Origin: Ensifer sp. IC3342
Lineage (GTDB): Bacteria > Pseudomonadota > Alphaproteobacteria > Rhizobiales > Rhizobiaceae
Assembly: GCF_020193655.1 (NCBI RefSeq)
Contig: NZ_JADYVE010000004.1
Coordinates: forward strand, 372,001 to 436,000
DNA length: 64,000 nucleotides
Reading direction: 5' to 3'
Both the position numbers and the translations under genes were made by a program. Shown piece after piece: positions 40,363 to 49,600 of the stretch; positions within the stretch are counted from its first letter, which is position 1; every line of letters begins with the position of its first letter. Below the pieces are notes generated by a model. It was not told the origin of the DNA. It did no database searches and saw nothing but the letters and a program-made list of their open reading frames with translations.

Positions 40363-40575
40363 GGACTTCCGCCTGGCGATGGCTTGCATGTCTTCCAGTT
40401 TGAGGTCATCGATCGCCGATAAAGCCTCCTCGGCGGACCAGCCGGCGCGCAAGGCCGCCGCCACAAGCTTGGCCTCCGCTTCCTGCTCAAGGTGCAGATA
40501 TAGCAGCTCCAAGGCCTCGCGGGCCGTCACGATGTGCCCGTCGGGAGTGGCGACGGAGTGAGTCTGCTGTGACAT
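40360..40575 (-). CDS. Small hypothetical protein (71 aa)
   Basis: Begins MSQQTHSVATPDGHIVTARE after GGAAGTGCG; an ATG 15 bases upstream is also possible. Predicted all-helical, acidic in the middle, with a UBA-like run (ALRAGWSAEEALSAIDDLK) and a basic end RRKS. No family recognised. Flanked by repeats on both sides, with its stop codon in the edge of a RIME1-like element. Confidence 0.6.
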   Translation of the reverse strand: MSQQTHSVATPDGHIVTAREALELLYLHLEQEAEAKLVAAALRAGWSAEEALSAIDDLKLEDMQAIARRKS

Positions 40576-40703
40576 CGCACTTCCTCGCATGGTGGTTCAT
40601 AGTCCCTGGTCATGCAATGCATGTGCAGCCCTTCGGTTCCCTCGACCGCCGCGGAGCGGCGGATATTGTCCGAAAGGTCGCGAACCACGACAAGTATGTA
40701 ACA

Positions 40704-40753
40704 GAATTGCGTCGTTTCAAGGGGTTAGATTATTTCACCGTTTCAATGATCTA
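40704..40753. repeat. ATCATTTCA palindromic repeat, degenerate copy B
   Basis: GAATTGCGTCGTTTCAAGGG, then TTAGATTATTTCACC and TTTCAATGATCTAG: the same order of blocks as the copy at 54.5 kb but shorter and imperfect. The CTA at 40751-40753 is the TAG stop codon of the SDR gene on the minus strand. Confidence 0.7.
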
Positions 40754-41518
40754 GTAGCCGCCCGACATGATCACCGCTTCACCGGTCATGAAGCTGCAAG
40801 CGTCGGAGGCGAGGAAAAGCGCTGCACCGACCATTTCGTCGGGGCTGCCGGCGCGGCCCATCCAATTGAGTGTGCGGACATAATGCGCCCAGCCTTCAGG
40901 ATCACTGTCGCGACGGGCGGCGTTGCGGTCGGTATCGACGAGGCCGGGAGCGAGGGTGTTGAGCAGCACGCCGCGCGGTGCGTAATCGCGTGCAAGGCTC
41001 TGGATGAGATTGTGCTGGGCCGCCTTCGTCGCCGCGTAGATCGACACGATCGACTTCGGCCTCAACTGATTGATGCTGCCAACATTGACGACGCGCCCCC
41101 AGCCGCGCTCGGCCATGCCGGGCAGGACGGCCTGCAGCATCTCGACCGTCGCTCGGAGATTGACGTCGATCTGCGTGGCGAAGTCTTCGATACCAACATC
41201 CTCGAACGCGCCGTTGATCTGGGCCGATGCGTTGACGACCAGTATGTCCAAAGGACCGGCGGCTGTCTCGGCTGCCGCAACGATCTCCCGGCCGGCGCCG
41301 GCCTGCGAAAGTTCACCGTGGATCGAAACGGCGGCGCCGCCGGCGGCGCGTATCGCCCGCTCGACCTCATCGGTCGCGCCAGGTCTTTGTCCGTGCAACA
41401 CGATACGCGCGCCATAGGCGGCAAACCCGCGCGCGATCGAAGCGCCGATGCCGCGGCTCGACCCCGTTACCAGGGCCGTGCGGCCCTTCAGCGAGAAGAT
41501 GTCCAGATATTTCGTCAC
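40751..41518 (-). CDS. SDR-family NAD(P)-dependent dehydrogenase
   Basis: 255 aa classical short-chain dehydrogenase: cofactor loop TGSSRGIGASIA, NAS (NNAG equivalent) in VVNASAQINGAF, catalytic Ser in VNVGSINQ, YxxxK in YAATKAAQHNL, and C-terminal SGGY. GTG start with GAGGAGG 5 bases upstream. Last gene of the minus-strand sugar-acid operon, 9 bp after the IclR-SMP30 gene. It probably oxidises a sugar or sugar acid hydroxyl; exact substrate unknown. Confidence 0.92.
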   Translation of the reverse strand: MTKYLDIFSLKGRTALVTGSSRGIGASIARGFAAYGARIVLHGQRPGATDEVERAIRAAGGAAVSIHGELSQAGAGREIVAAAETAAGPLDILVVNASAQINGAFEDVGIEDFATQIDVNLRATVEMLQAVLPGMAERGWGRVVNVGSINQLRPKSIVSIYAATKAAQHNLIQSLARDYAPRGVLLNTLAPGLVDTDRNAARRDSDPEGWAHYVRTLNWMGRAGSPDEMVGAALFLASDACSFMTGEAVIMSGGY

Positions 41519-41527
41519 GAGACCTCC

Positions 41528-43237
41528 TCATCCGGCGAACAGATTGGTGGGCAGGCCGCGCTCGCCGGGTTCGCAGGCGAAAATGCCACCCGAAAGTGGG
41601 GCTTCGGCCAAGGTCGAGGCGGGCAGTCGCGTGCGGGCGCTGGTGATGAACAGGGTCGCGAGATCGGCACCACCGAAGGCCACGCTGGTCGGGCGCGGGA
41701 TGGGCAGGTCGATCGCGCGATCGAGCCGGCCGTCGGGCAGATAGCGGTTCACACGCCAGCCATCCCAGATGGCGCACCAGACGCCGCCATCGGCGTCGAC
41801 GGCAAGACCGTCCGGGCGGCCCTCGGCTTCCGGCACGGTCACGAAGACGCGGCGGTTCGAAATGGCGCCCCCGCGTGCATCGAAGTCATAGGCGTAGATC
41901 CTGCCCGGGACGGTATCGACAAAATAGAACGTTCCGCCGTCGGGACTCCAGGCGAGCCCATTGGCGACCGTGAAGCCACTATCGGCGCGGACTACCTCGC
42001 CCGCACCCGTCAGGCGGTAAAGGCTGCCGCTCGGGCGGCTCACGTCGAGCCGCATCGAGCCGACCCAAAGGCGGCCGCCCGGATCGACCTTGGCATCGTT
42101 CAGGCGGTTTTCCGGCAGGCCCGGCTCCGGGTCTGCGAAGGCGGCGAAGAGACCGCGATCGAAATCGAAGCGCTCGACTCCGTCCTGCGATACCACGAGC
42201 AATCCAGTTTCACGTGTCGGCAGGACCGCGCTGACGAGCTTGGAGATATTGCAGCTCTCGTTCTTGCCGGTGAGCGGGTCGAAGCGATGGATTGCCGGGT
42301 GCAGGATATCGACCCAATAGAGCCGCTTTTCGCTCTCGACCCATACCGGCGCTTCGCCGAGCTGCGCGCCCCACGGCAATGCACAATGGACGTCGCTCAG
42401 GCCGCCTGCCCGCACGCGCGGTCGCGGACCGGAACTGATCGCCACAGCGCCGACCGAGCCAGTGATGCGCCGCGAGGCCGCCATCAGCTCGCGGCCAACC
42501 GGATGGATGGCGGAAGTGTCAAGGCGGGACGCTGGCCCGAGCACCACGAGCACGCCAAGTGGAACGCCGTCACGTCCGGCGATCGGCGCGGCGACCGAAT
42601 TGACGCCAGCCAGGTGCTCCTCGTAGGAAACGGCATAGCCGCGGGCGCGCGTCAGGAGCAGATCGGCCTCCAGCGCATGCGGGTCGGTGATCGTTTGCGG
42701 CGTAAAGCGATCGTAGACGATCTGGCCGGTCAAAGCGCGGGCGAAGGAGGGTTCCTGGAAGGCGAGCAGAGCCTTGCCGGCGGCGGTGCAGTGTATCGGT
42801 ACGCGGCGGCCGACGTCTATCAACACGCCGAGCCCGTCGCTCGACCGCTCTTCCAGATAGACGACACGTTGACCGTCCAGCCGGCAAAGCGCCACTGTCT
42901 CGCCGAGTTCGACCGAGAGGCGCTCGAGTTCCGGGATGGCAGCGCTCACGAGATCGAATTTGTCCCAGACCCGATGTGATAATTCGAGAAAGCGATGCCC
43001 GAGCAGATAGGCGCCGCTTGCTTCGTCCTGGCGGACCAGGCGGTAGACCATCAGCGTCTTGAGCATGCGCGCCAGCGTGGGCTTCGGTACGCCGCTCAGC
43101 TTCTGCAAGTCGGCGAAGCGCAGTGGCTTCGCCGATTCCGCGATGAGGTCGAGAAGAGCGAGGCCCTTGGCAAGCGCTGCCGCGCCGGCGGGGGCTCCAC
43201 GATCTTCGAGCCCGCCTACACCTGCCTTCTCTTCCAT
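41528..43237 (-). CDS. IclR regulator fused to SMP-30/gluconolactonase
   Basis: 569 aa, one uninterrupted frame. Residues about 15-265 form a complete IclR protein: winged helix-turn-helix (FADLQKLSGVPKPTLARMLK) and effector domain (YLEERSSDGLGVL, CTAAGKALLAF, GYAVSYEEHLAGVNSVAAPI). Residues about 285-560 form an SMP-30-type six-bladed propeller lactonase with the metal ligands in place (Glu in LGEAPVWVESE, Asn in ENRLNDAKVDPGG, Asn in VANGLAWSPDGG, Asp in GRPDGLAVDADGG). It would couple ligand-dependent control to hydrolysis of a sugar lactone, the product of the dehydrogenase encoded just upstream (overlap 22 bp). Start chosen at 43237 (GAGGC upstream). Confidence 0.9.
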   Translation of the reverse strand: MEEKAGVGGLEDRGAPAGAAALAKGLALLDLIAESAKPLRFADLQKLSGVPKPTLARMLKTLMVYRLVRQDEASGAYLLGHRFLELSHRVWDKFDLVSAAIPELERLSVELGETVALCRLDGQRVVYLEERSSDGLGVLIDVGRRVPIHCTAAGKALLAFQEPSFARALTGQIVYDRFTPQTITDPHALEADLLLTRARGYAVSYEEHLAGVNSVAAPIAGRDGVPLGVLVVLGPASRLDTSAIHPVGRELMAASRRITGSVGAVAISSGPRPRVRAGGLSDVHCALPWGAQLGEAPVWVESEKRLYWVDILHPAIHRFDPLTGKNESCNISKLVSAVLPTRETGLLVVSQDGVERFDFDRGLFAAFADPEPGLPENRLNDAKVDPGGRLWVGSMRLDVSRPSGSLYRLTGAGEVVRADSGFTVANGLAWSPDGGTFYFVDTVPGRIYAYDFDARGGAISNRRVFVTVPEAEGRPDGLAVDADGGVWCAIWDGWRVNRYLPDGRLDRAIDLPIPRPTSVAFGGADLATLFITSARTRLPASTLAEAPLSGGIFACEPGERGLPTNLFAG

Positions 43238-44196
43238 GCCTCTACTGCCTCGTCTAGCATGCGCATGATCGGCCATTCCGGCTCGAAGCCGAGCATTTCG
43301 CGCATGCGCTGGTTGGACGTGTGATACCACACACCGGCGCCGGGAAGATCAACAGTCACAAGCGGCAGCCCGGTCTTGTCGGCCATTACGGGCAGGACGT
43401 CTGCGAAGTCAACAGGATCGGTTGCCCCCAGATTGAAGACGCCGCCGGCCGCTTTCGGATGGGTGAGTGCGATGAGCACGCCGCTCGACATGTCGCGGGT
43501 GTCGGTGATGTGCATGCGGAACGGCCGACCGTTTTCGTTGCGGGTGAGAACGAGCGCTGGCTTCCCGGGATCGGCCGCTCTCAGGAGATCAGCCGCGGCT
43601 CGGTTGCCGAAGCCCTCCTGCTGCTTGATTTTCGGACGCAGGAAGAAGCGCGGACCGGAGAAAAAGCTGTCCGGGTCGAGCAACTCGCCGGCGTTCTGCG
43701 TGTGTGAGAAACGCAGGATTACCGTCTCCAACGCCGATGCACGGCCCTGGAATTTCACCAGTTCCTCGCCAATAAGCTTGGTCATGCCATAGGGCGAGAG
43801 CGGCTTCGTCGGGTGGTCCTCGGTGATTGGCTGGAACTCCGGCTTGTTCTCCGGATAGACCTCGCCCGAACTTGCGAAGACGAAGCGCCCTACCTTCGCG
43901 GCGGCCGCTGCATCCAGCACGATCCGCGTTCCCTCGACGTTGGCCCGGAAGAGCCTGTCACGATCACCTGCGAGCCACGACATGAAGGCGCCGAGATGGA
44001 GAACGGCATCGATACCCTCGCAGGCGCGGCTTGCCGCCTCGCGGTCATCGAAGGCGCCGACGACCTCCTCGAAGGCTGCGTCTTCCAGACCGGCCGAGCG
44101 CAGGTCGAAGCCCCGCACCTGGTGTCCGGAGGCGAGCAGCTGCCGGGCGACAAAGGAGCCGACCCTGCCGGCGGAACCGGTTACAAGCACCTTCAT
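43216..44196 (-). CDS. NAD-dependent epimerase/dehydratase family oxidoreductase
   Basis: 326 aa extended SDR: NAD loop TGSAGRVGSFVARQL, FASSGEVYPENK with the catalytic Ser, and YGMTKLIGEEL with YxxxK. Resembles uronate and sugar dehydrogenases (making a lactone) as well as nucleotide-sugar epimerases. The neighbouring lactonase and acid-sugar dehydratase favour a dehydrogenase acting on a free sugar or uronate (inference). One base separates it from the ABC ATPase gene. Confidence 0.85.
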   Translation of the reverse strand: MKVLVTGSAGRVGSFVARQLLASGHQVRGFDLRSAGLEDAAFEEVVGAFDDREAASRACEGIDAVLHLGAFMSWLAGDRDRLFRANVEGTRIVLDAAAAAKVGRFVFASSGEVYPENKPEFQPITEDHPTKPLSPYGMTKLIGEELVKFQGRASALETVILRFSHTQNAGELLDPDSFFSGPRFFLRPKIKQQEGFGNRAAADLLRAADPGKPALVLTRNENGRPFRMHITDTRDMSSGVLIALTHPKAAGGVFNLGATDPVDFADVLPVMADKTGLPLVTVDLPGAGVWYHTSNQRMREMLGFEPEWPIMRMLDEAVEAWKRRQV

Positions 44197-44197
44197 G

Positions 44198-45286
44198 TCA
44201 GTTCATCGCCCTTTCTGTCTTTGCGTCGAAGAGATGGATCTCGGAGGGGTCGAAGGAGAGCAAAAGCTCTTCCCCCTCGCGGATGGGGCCGGCATGCGCG
44301 ATGCGGGCGATCAGACCCTTGCCGCGTTCTTCGTCCCGCGAAGCCGCACTGTGGGCATGCTCGCCGGGCTCGAAGTAGACATATTTCTCCGACCCCAGGC
44401 TCTCGACCAGCGTCGGCTTCACGGTGAATGTGACGTTGCCCTGACCGAGCGCGAGGTGTTCGGGCCGGATGCCGACGATGACTTCTCCGTCGCCGCGTCC
44501 CGCTGGCGCATCGAACGTCTGGCCGAAGAGAGTGAGCCTGCCGCCCTCGACCCTGGCACGCAGGAAGTTCATGCCCGGCGAGCCGATGAAGCCGGCGACA
44601 AACAGGTTGGCCGGTCTGGCAAACAACGTATCGGGATCGGCGATCTGTTGAATGACGCCGTCGCGCATGATGACGACGCGGTCGGCCATCGTCATCGCCT
44701 CTATCTGGTCGTGGGTGACGTAGACCGTGGTGACGCCGATGCGCTTGTGCAGCGCGCTGATCTCGGCGCGGGTATGGACCCGCAGCTTGGCGTCGAGGTT
44801 GGAGAGCGGCTCGTCCATCAGGAAGGCGCGCGGTTCGCGCACGATGGCGCGGCCGAGTGCGACGCGCTGGCGCTGCCCGCCCGACAGCGCCTTCGGGCGC
44901 CGGTCGAGCAGATGGTCGACCGCCAGGATCTTCGCCACCTCGCGAACCCGCTTGTCGATCTCCGCCTTCGGGGTGCCGCGCATCTTCAGGCCGAAGCCGA
45001 TGTTCTGGCCGACCGTCAGGTGCGGATAAAGCGCGTAGTTCTGGAAGACCATGGCAATGTCGCGATCACCCGGGGCAAGGTCGGTGACGTCCGTGTCGCC
45101 GATCAGGATCTTGCCGCCGCTTGCCGGTTCAAGTCCGGCAAGGATTTTCAGCATCGTCGACTTGCCGCAACCCGAGGGGCCGACCAGGACCACGAACTCG
45201 CCATCTGCGATCTCGAGCGAGAACTCCTTGAGAACGTTGAGCGCGCCGTAATTCTTGTAGACGTTTTGAATGCTTATGCCGGCCAT
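44198..45286 (-). CDS. Sugar ABC transporter ATP-binding protein (UgpC/MalK type)
   Basis: 362 aa ATPase: Walker A GPSGCGKSTM, Q-loop VFQNYALYPH, signature LSGGQRQRVALGRAI, Walker B AFLMDEPLSNLDAKLR, H-loop VTHDQIEAM, then the C-terminal OB-type regulatory domain (about 235-362). ATG 45286 starts 2 bases before the permease stop on this strand; a longer frame to 45409 has no ribosome site. Energises the two permeases encoded next to it. Confidence 0.95.
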   Translation of the reverse strand: MAGISIQNVYKNYGALNVLKEFSLEIADGEFVVLVGPSGCGKSTMLKILAGLEPASGGKILIGDTDVTDLAPGDRDIAMVFQNYALYPHLTVGQNIGFGLKMRGTPKAEIDKRVREVAKILAVDHLLDRRPKALSGGQRQRVALGRAIVREPRAFLMDEPLSNLDAKLRVHTRAEISALHKRIGVTTVYVTHDQIEAMTMADRVVIMRDGVIQQIADPDTLFARPANLFVAGFIGSPGMNFLRARVEGGRLTLFGQTFDAPAGRGDGEVIVGIRPEHLALGQGNVTFTVKPTLVESLGSEKYVYFEPGEHAHSAASRDEERGKGLIARIAHAGPIREGEELLLSFDPSEIHLFDAKTERAMN

Positions 45287-45287
45287 T

Positions 45288-46118
45288 TCACTTCTCCGCG
45301 CCGGCTGTGAGGCCGCCGACCAAATAACGTTCGAGGAACAGGTAAATGAGGAGGATCGGGAGCGCGATGAACACGGCAGCGGCCGAGATCTCGTTCCAGT
45401 CGGTGACATACTCGCCCTTCATCGTGGTGATGCCGAGATTGGCCGTCCAACTGCCCTGTGCGTTGGTGAGAAAGGTGCGGGCATAGGCATAGTCCGCCCA
45501 GGAGAGCACGAAGGCATACAGAGCCGTCGCCGCGAGCCCTGGGGTAGCGACCGGCAGCACGACGCGGAACATGGCGCCCAGCGGAGAGCAGCCATCGACC
45601 ATCGCCGCCTGCTCGAGTTCGCGCGGGATCGTGTCGAAATAGCCCTTCAACATCCAGGTGGTGAAGGGGATGATCAGCGTCGCATGGGCGAGCACCAGCG
45701 ACCAGAGGCTGCCGAGCAGCCCGATCGAGCGGAAGATGCCGAAGAGCGGGATAACCAAAAGCGTTGCAGGCAGCATCTTGGCCGTAAGGATGAACAGGCC
45801 GAGCGACCGCCCGCCTCTGAGGCTGAAGCGCGAGAGGCTGTAGCCGGCGAAGACCGAAACGACCATCGACAGGCCAACCGAGCCGATCGCAGCAAGGGTC
45901 GAGTTCCACAGCCACAGCAGGATCGGCCGCTCGGAGGCGACCTTGGTAAAAGTGCTCCACTGCGGCTCGGCCGGCCAGAAGGACGGCGGTAGCTGGCGGA
46001 TCTCGGCGAGTGTCGAGAGCGCGGTGACGAACAGCCAATAGATCGGAAAGAGCAGGATGCCGCAGACGACCGCGAGACCCGCATAGAGCGCGAAGGATTG
46101 AAAACGAGTGCGTTCCAT
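45288..46118 (-). CDS. Sugar ABC permease, MalG type
   Basis: 276 aa, six helices, with the EAA loop ELEQAAMVDGCSPLGAMFRV that docks on the ATPase. Second permease of the heterodimeric importer; 12 bp from the MalF-type gene. Confidence 0.94.
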   Translation of the reverse strand: MERTRFQSFALYAGLAVVCGILLFPIYWLFVTALSTLAEIRQLPPSFWPAEPQWSTFTKVASERPILLWLWNSTLAAIGSVGLSMVVSVFAGYSLSRFSLRGGRSLGLFILTAKMLPATLLVIPLFGIFRSIGLLGSLWSLVLAHATLIIPFTTWMLKGYFDTIPRELEQAAMVDGCSPLGAMFRVVLPVATPGLAATALYAFVLSWADYAYARTFLTNAQGSWTANLGITTMKGEYVTDWNEISAAAVFIALPILLIYLFLERYLVGGLTAGAEK

Positions 46119-46130
46119 CGCTTGGATCTC

Positions 46131-47036
46131 CTAGTACATCGCCTGGGACTTGCGGCCGAGCATCAGGAGGCTGGCGATCACACACAGGATGAGCGTCACG
46201 ATGCCGATCGCGGAAGCGTAGCCCATGTTGAAGAACCCGAAAGCCTGATCATAGGTCATGATGGAGAGCGTCTGGGTCGCCTTCAGCGGTCCGCCGTCGG
46301 TCAGCACCTTGATAATCGAGAAATCGCGGAACACCCAAAGGATGACGAGGACCAACGTCACCCCGAGCACAGGCATGAGCACGGGGATCGTGATGTACCG
46401 GAACCGCTGCAACGCACTGGCACCATCGACCTTGGCGGCGTTGTAGAAGTCCTCCGGGATCGACTGCAGACCCGCAAGCGTCATGATCGAAACAAAGGGA
46501 TAGCCCTTCCAGATCATCGTTATTGCCACCACCCAGAAGGCGGCGGTCGGCTCGGAGAACCAATTGATCATCTGGCTCGTGACGCCGAGCTTGATGAAGA
46601 GCCAGTTCATCAGACCGAAGGACGAATCGAAAATCCAGGCGAAGATGACGACCGCAATCACCTCGGGAACGGCCCACGGCAAGGCAACGAAAAGCCGCGC
46701 CAGCGTCCGCCCTTTGAAGCGGTTGTTGACCAGGAGCGCCGTGCCAAGGCCCACGGCAAAGCACGCGGCACTGACGACCACCACGAGTTTAATCGTCACC
46801 CAGCAGGCATTCCAGAAATCCGGCGACGTGAAAAGCTTGCGGTAGTTGTCGAGCGTGAAGGGCTTGCGCGGTGCGCTGAGCGTGGCCATGCCGATCTTCT
46901 GGAACGACAGGTCAAGCGAAACGAAAAGCGGATAGACGATGATCAGGGCCACCAGCGCGACGGCCGGCAGCAACAGCAGATAGCCCAGCCAGTGCTGTCG
47001 GCTTGGGCGTGCCAGATCGAGGAAGCGTAGGCTCAT
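46131..47036 (-). CDS. Sugar ABC permease, MalF type
   Basis: 301 aa, six helices, EAA-type loop DFYNAAKVDGASALQRFRYI. ATG 47036 gives MSLRFLDLARPSRQHWLGYL; the upstream extension to 47096 is unlikely. Preceded by a strong hairpin that separates it from the binding-protein gene. Confidence 0.94.
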   Translation of the reverse strand: MSLRFLDLARPSRQHWLGYLLLLPAVALVALIIVYPLFVSLDLSFQKIGMATLSAPRKPFTLDNYRKLFTSPDFWNACWVTIKLVVVVSAACFAVGLGTALLVNNRFKGRTLARLFVALPWAVPEVIAVVIFAWIFDSSFGLMNWLFIKLGVTSQMINWFSEPTAAFWVVAITMIWKGYPFVSIMTLAGLQSIPEDFYNAAKVDGASALQRFRYITIPVLMPVLGVTLVLVILWVFRDFSIIKVLTDGGPLKATQTLSIMTYDQAFGFFNMGYASAIGIVTLILCVIASLLMLGRKSQAMY

Positions 47037-47061
47037 GGCTTTGCCTTCAAATTTGCAAGGG

Positions 47062-47085
47062 CGGGCGCTCCCATGCGAGCGCCCG
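47062..47085 (-). promoter_or_regulatory. Stem-loop between binding-protein and permease genes
   Basis: Perfect 9-base arms CGGGCGCTC / GAGCGCCCG with a 6-base loop in the 95-bp gap. Hairpins in this position commonly protect the upstream mRNA so that the binding protein is made in excess over the permeases; that role is inferred here. Confidence 0.6.
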
Positions 47086-47131
47086 GAATTCTTCATCGGC
47101 CGGCGGTGTCCGCCACGCGCGGACAGAGCCC

Positions 47132-48397
47132 CTATTGAAGCGCCGCCGCCTTCTCCTGCATCGTCTTGGCGACGGCGGCGGGATCAAGATCCTCGATGAT
47201 CATCCGCTGCGCTTCCTCCTGGATCATTTTCGAGAATTCGTTGAACTGAACCTCGAGGCCCACCGGAATGCGGTCGATCTTGTGCTCTGCCGCCGCCTTT
47301 TGCGATTCCACCATCAGGTTGAAATGCGGGATCTGCGCCTTGGCTTCGGTCAGATCCGCGCGCGGACTCGGAGGCGTGGATGCGGCGAGCGTCGCAAAGC
47401 TTGTCTGGAATTTGTCCGACGTGGCGATCGCGATGAAGTCCCAGACCAGTTGCTTCTTCTCGTCCGAAATCTCGCTCGGCATCGCCAGCACGTTCGACGA
47501 GCCGCCGAGCGGCGGGTCGAAGGGCACGCTTGCCAGCTTCAGTTTGTCCTTGGCCGCCCCCTGCTGCATGATCGAATAGATCCACGGACCGTCGACCTTC
47601 AGCGCGATCTTGCCATCGGCGAAGAGCTTGCGTACCTCACCCGCCGAAAGGTCGCGCGGCGTGAGGTTTTCCTTGACGATCGTCTTCCAACGGCTCAGGC
47701 CTTCGACCATCTCGGGCGTGTCGATCGTTACCTCGCCTTCGGCATTCGTGAAGCGTGCGCCGGCATCGAACAGATAGCTCGCCATTTCCGCGATGTATTG
47801 GCCGCCGCCACCCTTGGTTTCGTGCCCGGTTCCGAACTGGTCGACAATGCCGTCGCCGTTCAGATCCTTCGTCGTCGCTTTGGCGGCTGCGAGGAACTCC
47901 GCGTAGGTCTTAGGAACGGCGACTCCTGCTTGCTTCAGGATCTCTTCGTTGTAGCCGAAGATCGTCCCGTAATAGAGCATCATGATGCAGACGGTCGTGT
48001 CCTGGAACTTGCAGATCTCCTGGCCGCTCCAGCCGTCGAGATTGAGCCCCGCCTTTTCGACCCAGGGACCAAGGTCTTCCAGCCAGCCGTTATTGGCGAA
48101 GGCCTGGAACTCGAACGAGGCGAGATGCACGATGTCCGGCGGCGTGCCGCCGGCAAACAGCGTCGTCATGGTGTCGGCATAGGCGCTGCGTTCGACCTTG
48201 GTCCATTCGATGGTGCTGCCGGGATGCTTGACTTCCCACTCCTTGATCACCGAAGCCCACCAGTCGCCGACGCCCTTCTCGTCCTTCTGCCAGGAGACGA
48301 ATTTAAGCACTTCCGCGCTGGCCGCGGTGGGCAGGACGGCGCCGACGAGCATCGCGGCAACCGCAGACGCGGCGATCCGTTTTCCTATGGTTTTCAT
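47132..48397 (-). CDS. Sugar ABC transporter substrate-binding protein
   Basis: 421 aa periplasmic family-1 binding protein. Signal peptide MKTIGKRIAASAVAAMLVGA ending near TAASAE, then the two-lobed fold (FVSWQKDEKG, GGTPPDIVHLASFEF, YYGTIFGYNEEILKQAGV). Residues about 155-163 read DLNGDGIVD, an EF-hand-like calcium loop. ATG 48397 has GGAGGAGAAC upstream. Ligand should be a sugar or sugar acid fitting the downstream enzymes. Confidence 0.95.
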   Translation of the reverse strand: MKTIGKRIAASAVAAMLVGAVLPTAASAEVLKFVSWQKDEKGVGDWWASVIKEWEVKHPGSTIEWTKVERSAYADTMTTLFAGGTPPDIVHLASFEFQAFANNGWLEDLGPWVEKAGLNLDGWSGQEICKFQDTTVCIMMLYYGTIFGYNEEILKQAGVAVPKTYAEFLAAAKATTKDLNGDGIVDQFGTGHETKGGGGQYIAEMASYLFDAGARFTNAEGEVTIDTPEMVEGLSRWKTIVKENLTPRDLSAGEVRKLFADGKIALKVDGPWIYSIMQQGAAKDKLKLASVPFDPPLGGSSNVLAMPSEISDEKKQLVWDFIAIATSDKFQTSFATLAASTPPSPRADLTEAKAQIPHFNLMVESQKAAAEHKIDRIPVGLEVQFNEFSKMIQEEAQRMIIEDLDPAAVAKTMQEKAAALQ

Positions 48398-48430
48398 GTT
48401 CTCCTCCACTCCTCCGCAAACTATCCAAGT

Positions 48431-49600
48431 TCAGTGCTTCTTGAGCAGCCCGAGAGCCTCCCTGGACGGCTCGACGCCGAGGCCCGTCCCTGTCGGCAGG
48501 ACGTACTCGCCCGCGGCGCAATCCATGTCGCCGTCGAGAAGCCGGCGGTTGGGTTCGAAAATCGAATGCTGGAACTCGTGGCAGTCGACATTGGCCAGAG
48601 CCGCGCTCGCCTGCAGGCTTGCGGCAAGAAAAATGCCGGAGCCGATCGTTGCATGCGGGATGATCTTGATGTGGTGCGCGTGGGCATATGCGCCGATGCG
48701 CATGAATTGGGTGATGCCCTTGTGTCCCATTTCCGGCTGAACGATCGCAACCGCATTACGGGCCACGCGCGGCACCATGTCGTAGACCGTGCGCCATTCC
48801 TCCCCGACAGCGATCGCTGTCGACACGCTGGCCGCCACCCGGGCCAAGCCGTCTAGATCCTCGGTGCGCACCGGCGCTTCGGCGAACCACAGCCCATGCG
48901 GCTCCATCGCCCGGATCAGAGCGATCGCCTCGCTTGCGGTTTGCGTCCAATGCATGTCGCAGGCGATGCGCGCTTCGGGTCCCAGCCTTTGTCGCAGCGT
49001 TTCGATCTCCTTCGCGACGCCGTCGTCGGCAACGGGAGACGCAAATTTGAAAGATGAAAAGCCTTTGGCTTGCCAGTGCGCGGCGAGTTCGGCGCGCTTG
49101 GCGCGCGTGTCCTCCGGCAAGCCGGAGACATAGGCGGCTATCCGGTCGCGGCGCTGCCCGCCAAGCAGCTTGCAGATGGGCAGACCGGCGAGCTTGCCGG
49201 CGAGGTCCCACAATGCAATGTCGATCGCGGCCAGCGCGTCGACGTAGAAACCGCCGGTGTAGCCCCGCACGCGCATCAGGTCGTAGAGATCGTCGTGCAC
49301 CGCCGAGGCATCGAAGGGATCGCGACCTATGGTGAAGTCGGCCAGAAGATCGTCGATGATCTCCATGGTGGCCGCGGGAGCAGCCAGTCCGTAGGTCTCG
49401 CCCCAGCCAACCGCGCCGTTCGTTGTCTCGATCCGGACGAGCACGCTGCGATCGAAGGTCGGATAGACCGTGCGATTGCCCTTGCGCACCAGATAACCGC
49501 GCGGGCTCGGTTCCTCGCCCGGACGCGGCTTCCCGAGATAGGGCCTCTCGCGCGGCAGGGTCATCGTGAATGTCTCGATCTTCCTGACGCGGTCACTCAT
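48431..49600 (-). CDS. Enolase-superfamily (MR/MLE) acid-sugar dehydratase-like enzyme
   Basis: 389 aa: capping domain then the modified TIM barrel. Metal ligands are recognisable as Asp in CDMHWTQ, Glu in WFAEAPV and Glu in AVGEEWRT; a His lies in IIPHATIGSGI. The D-x-H pattern (DMH) resembles galactonate/gluconate dehydratases, and the first-strand K-x-K base pair reads SFKFAS, so only one Lys is kept. Likely dehydrates a hexonate or pentonate to its 2-keto-3-deoxy form. Exact substrate unknown. Overlaps the aldolase-like gene by 4 bases. Confidence 0.88.
   Translation of the reverse strand: MSDRVRKIETFTMTLPRERPYLGKPRPGEEPSPRGYLVRKGNRTVYPTFDRSVLVRIETTNGAVGWGETYGLAAPAATMEIIDDLLADFTIGRDPFDASAVHDDLYDLMRVRGYTGGFYVDALAAIDIALWDLAGKLAGLPICKLLGGQRRDRIAAYVSGLPEDTRAKRAELAAHWQAKGFSSFKFASPVADDGVAKEIETLRQRLGPEARIACDMHWTQTASEAIALIRAMEPHGLWFAEAPVRTEDLDGLARVAASVSTAIAVGEEWRTVYDMVPRVARNAVAIVQPEMGHKGITQFMRIGAYAHAHHIKIIPHATIGSGIFLAASLQASAALANVDCHEFQHSIFEPNRRLLDGDMDCAAGEYVLPTGTGLGVEPSREALGLLKKH

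Noticed and set aside
40589..42979. 796-codon open frame on + opposite the SDR and IclR-SMP30 genes
   Set aside because: Antisense shadow; no domains, no ribosome site, while the minus strand has complete enzyme motifs.
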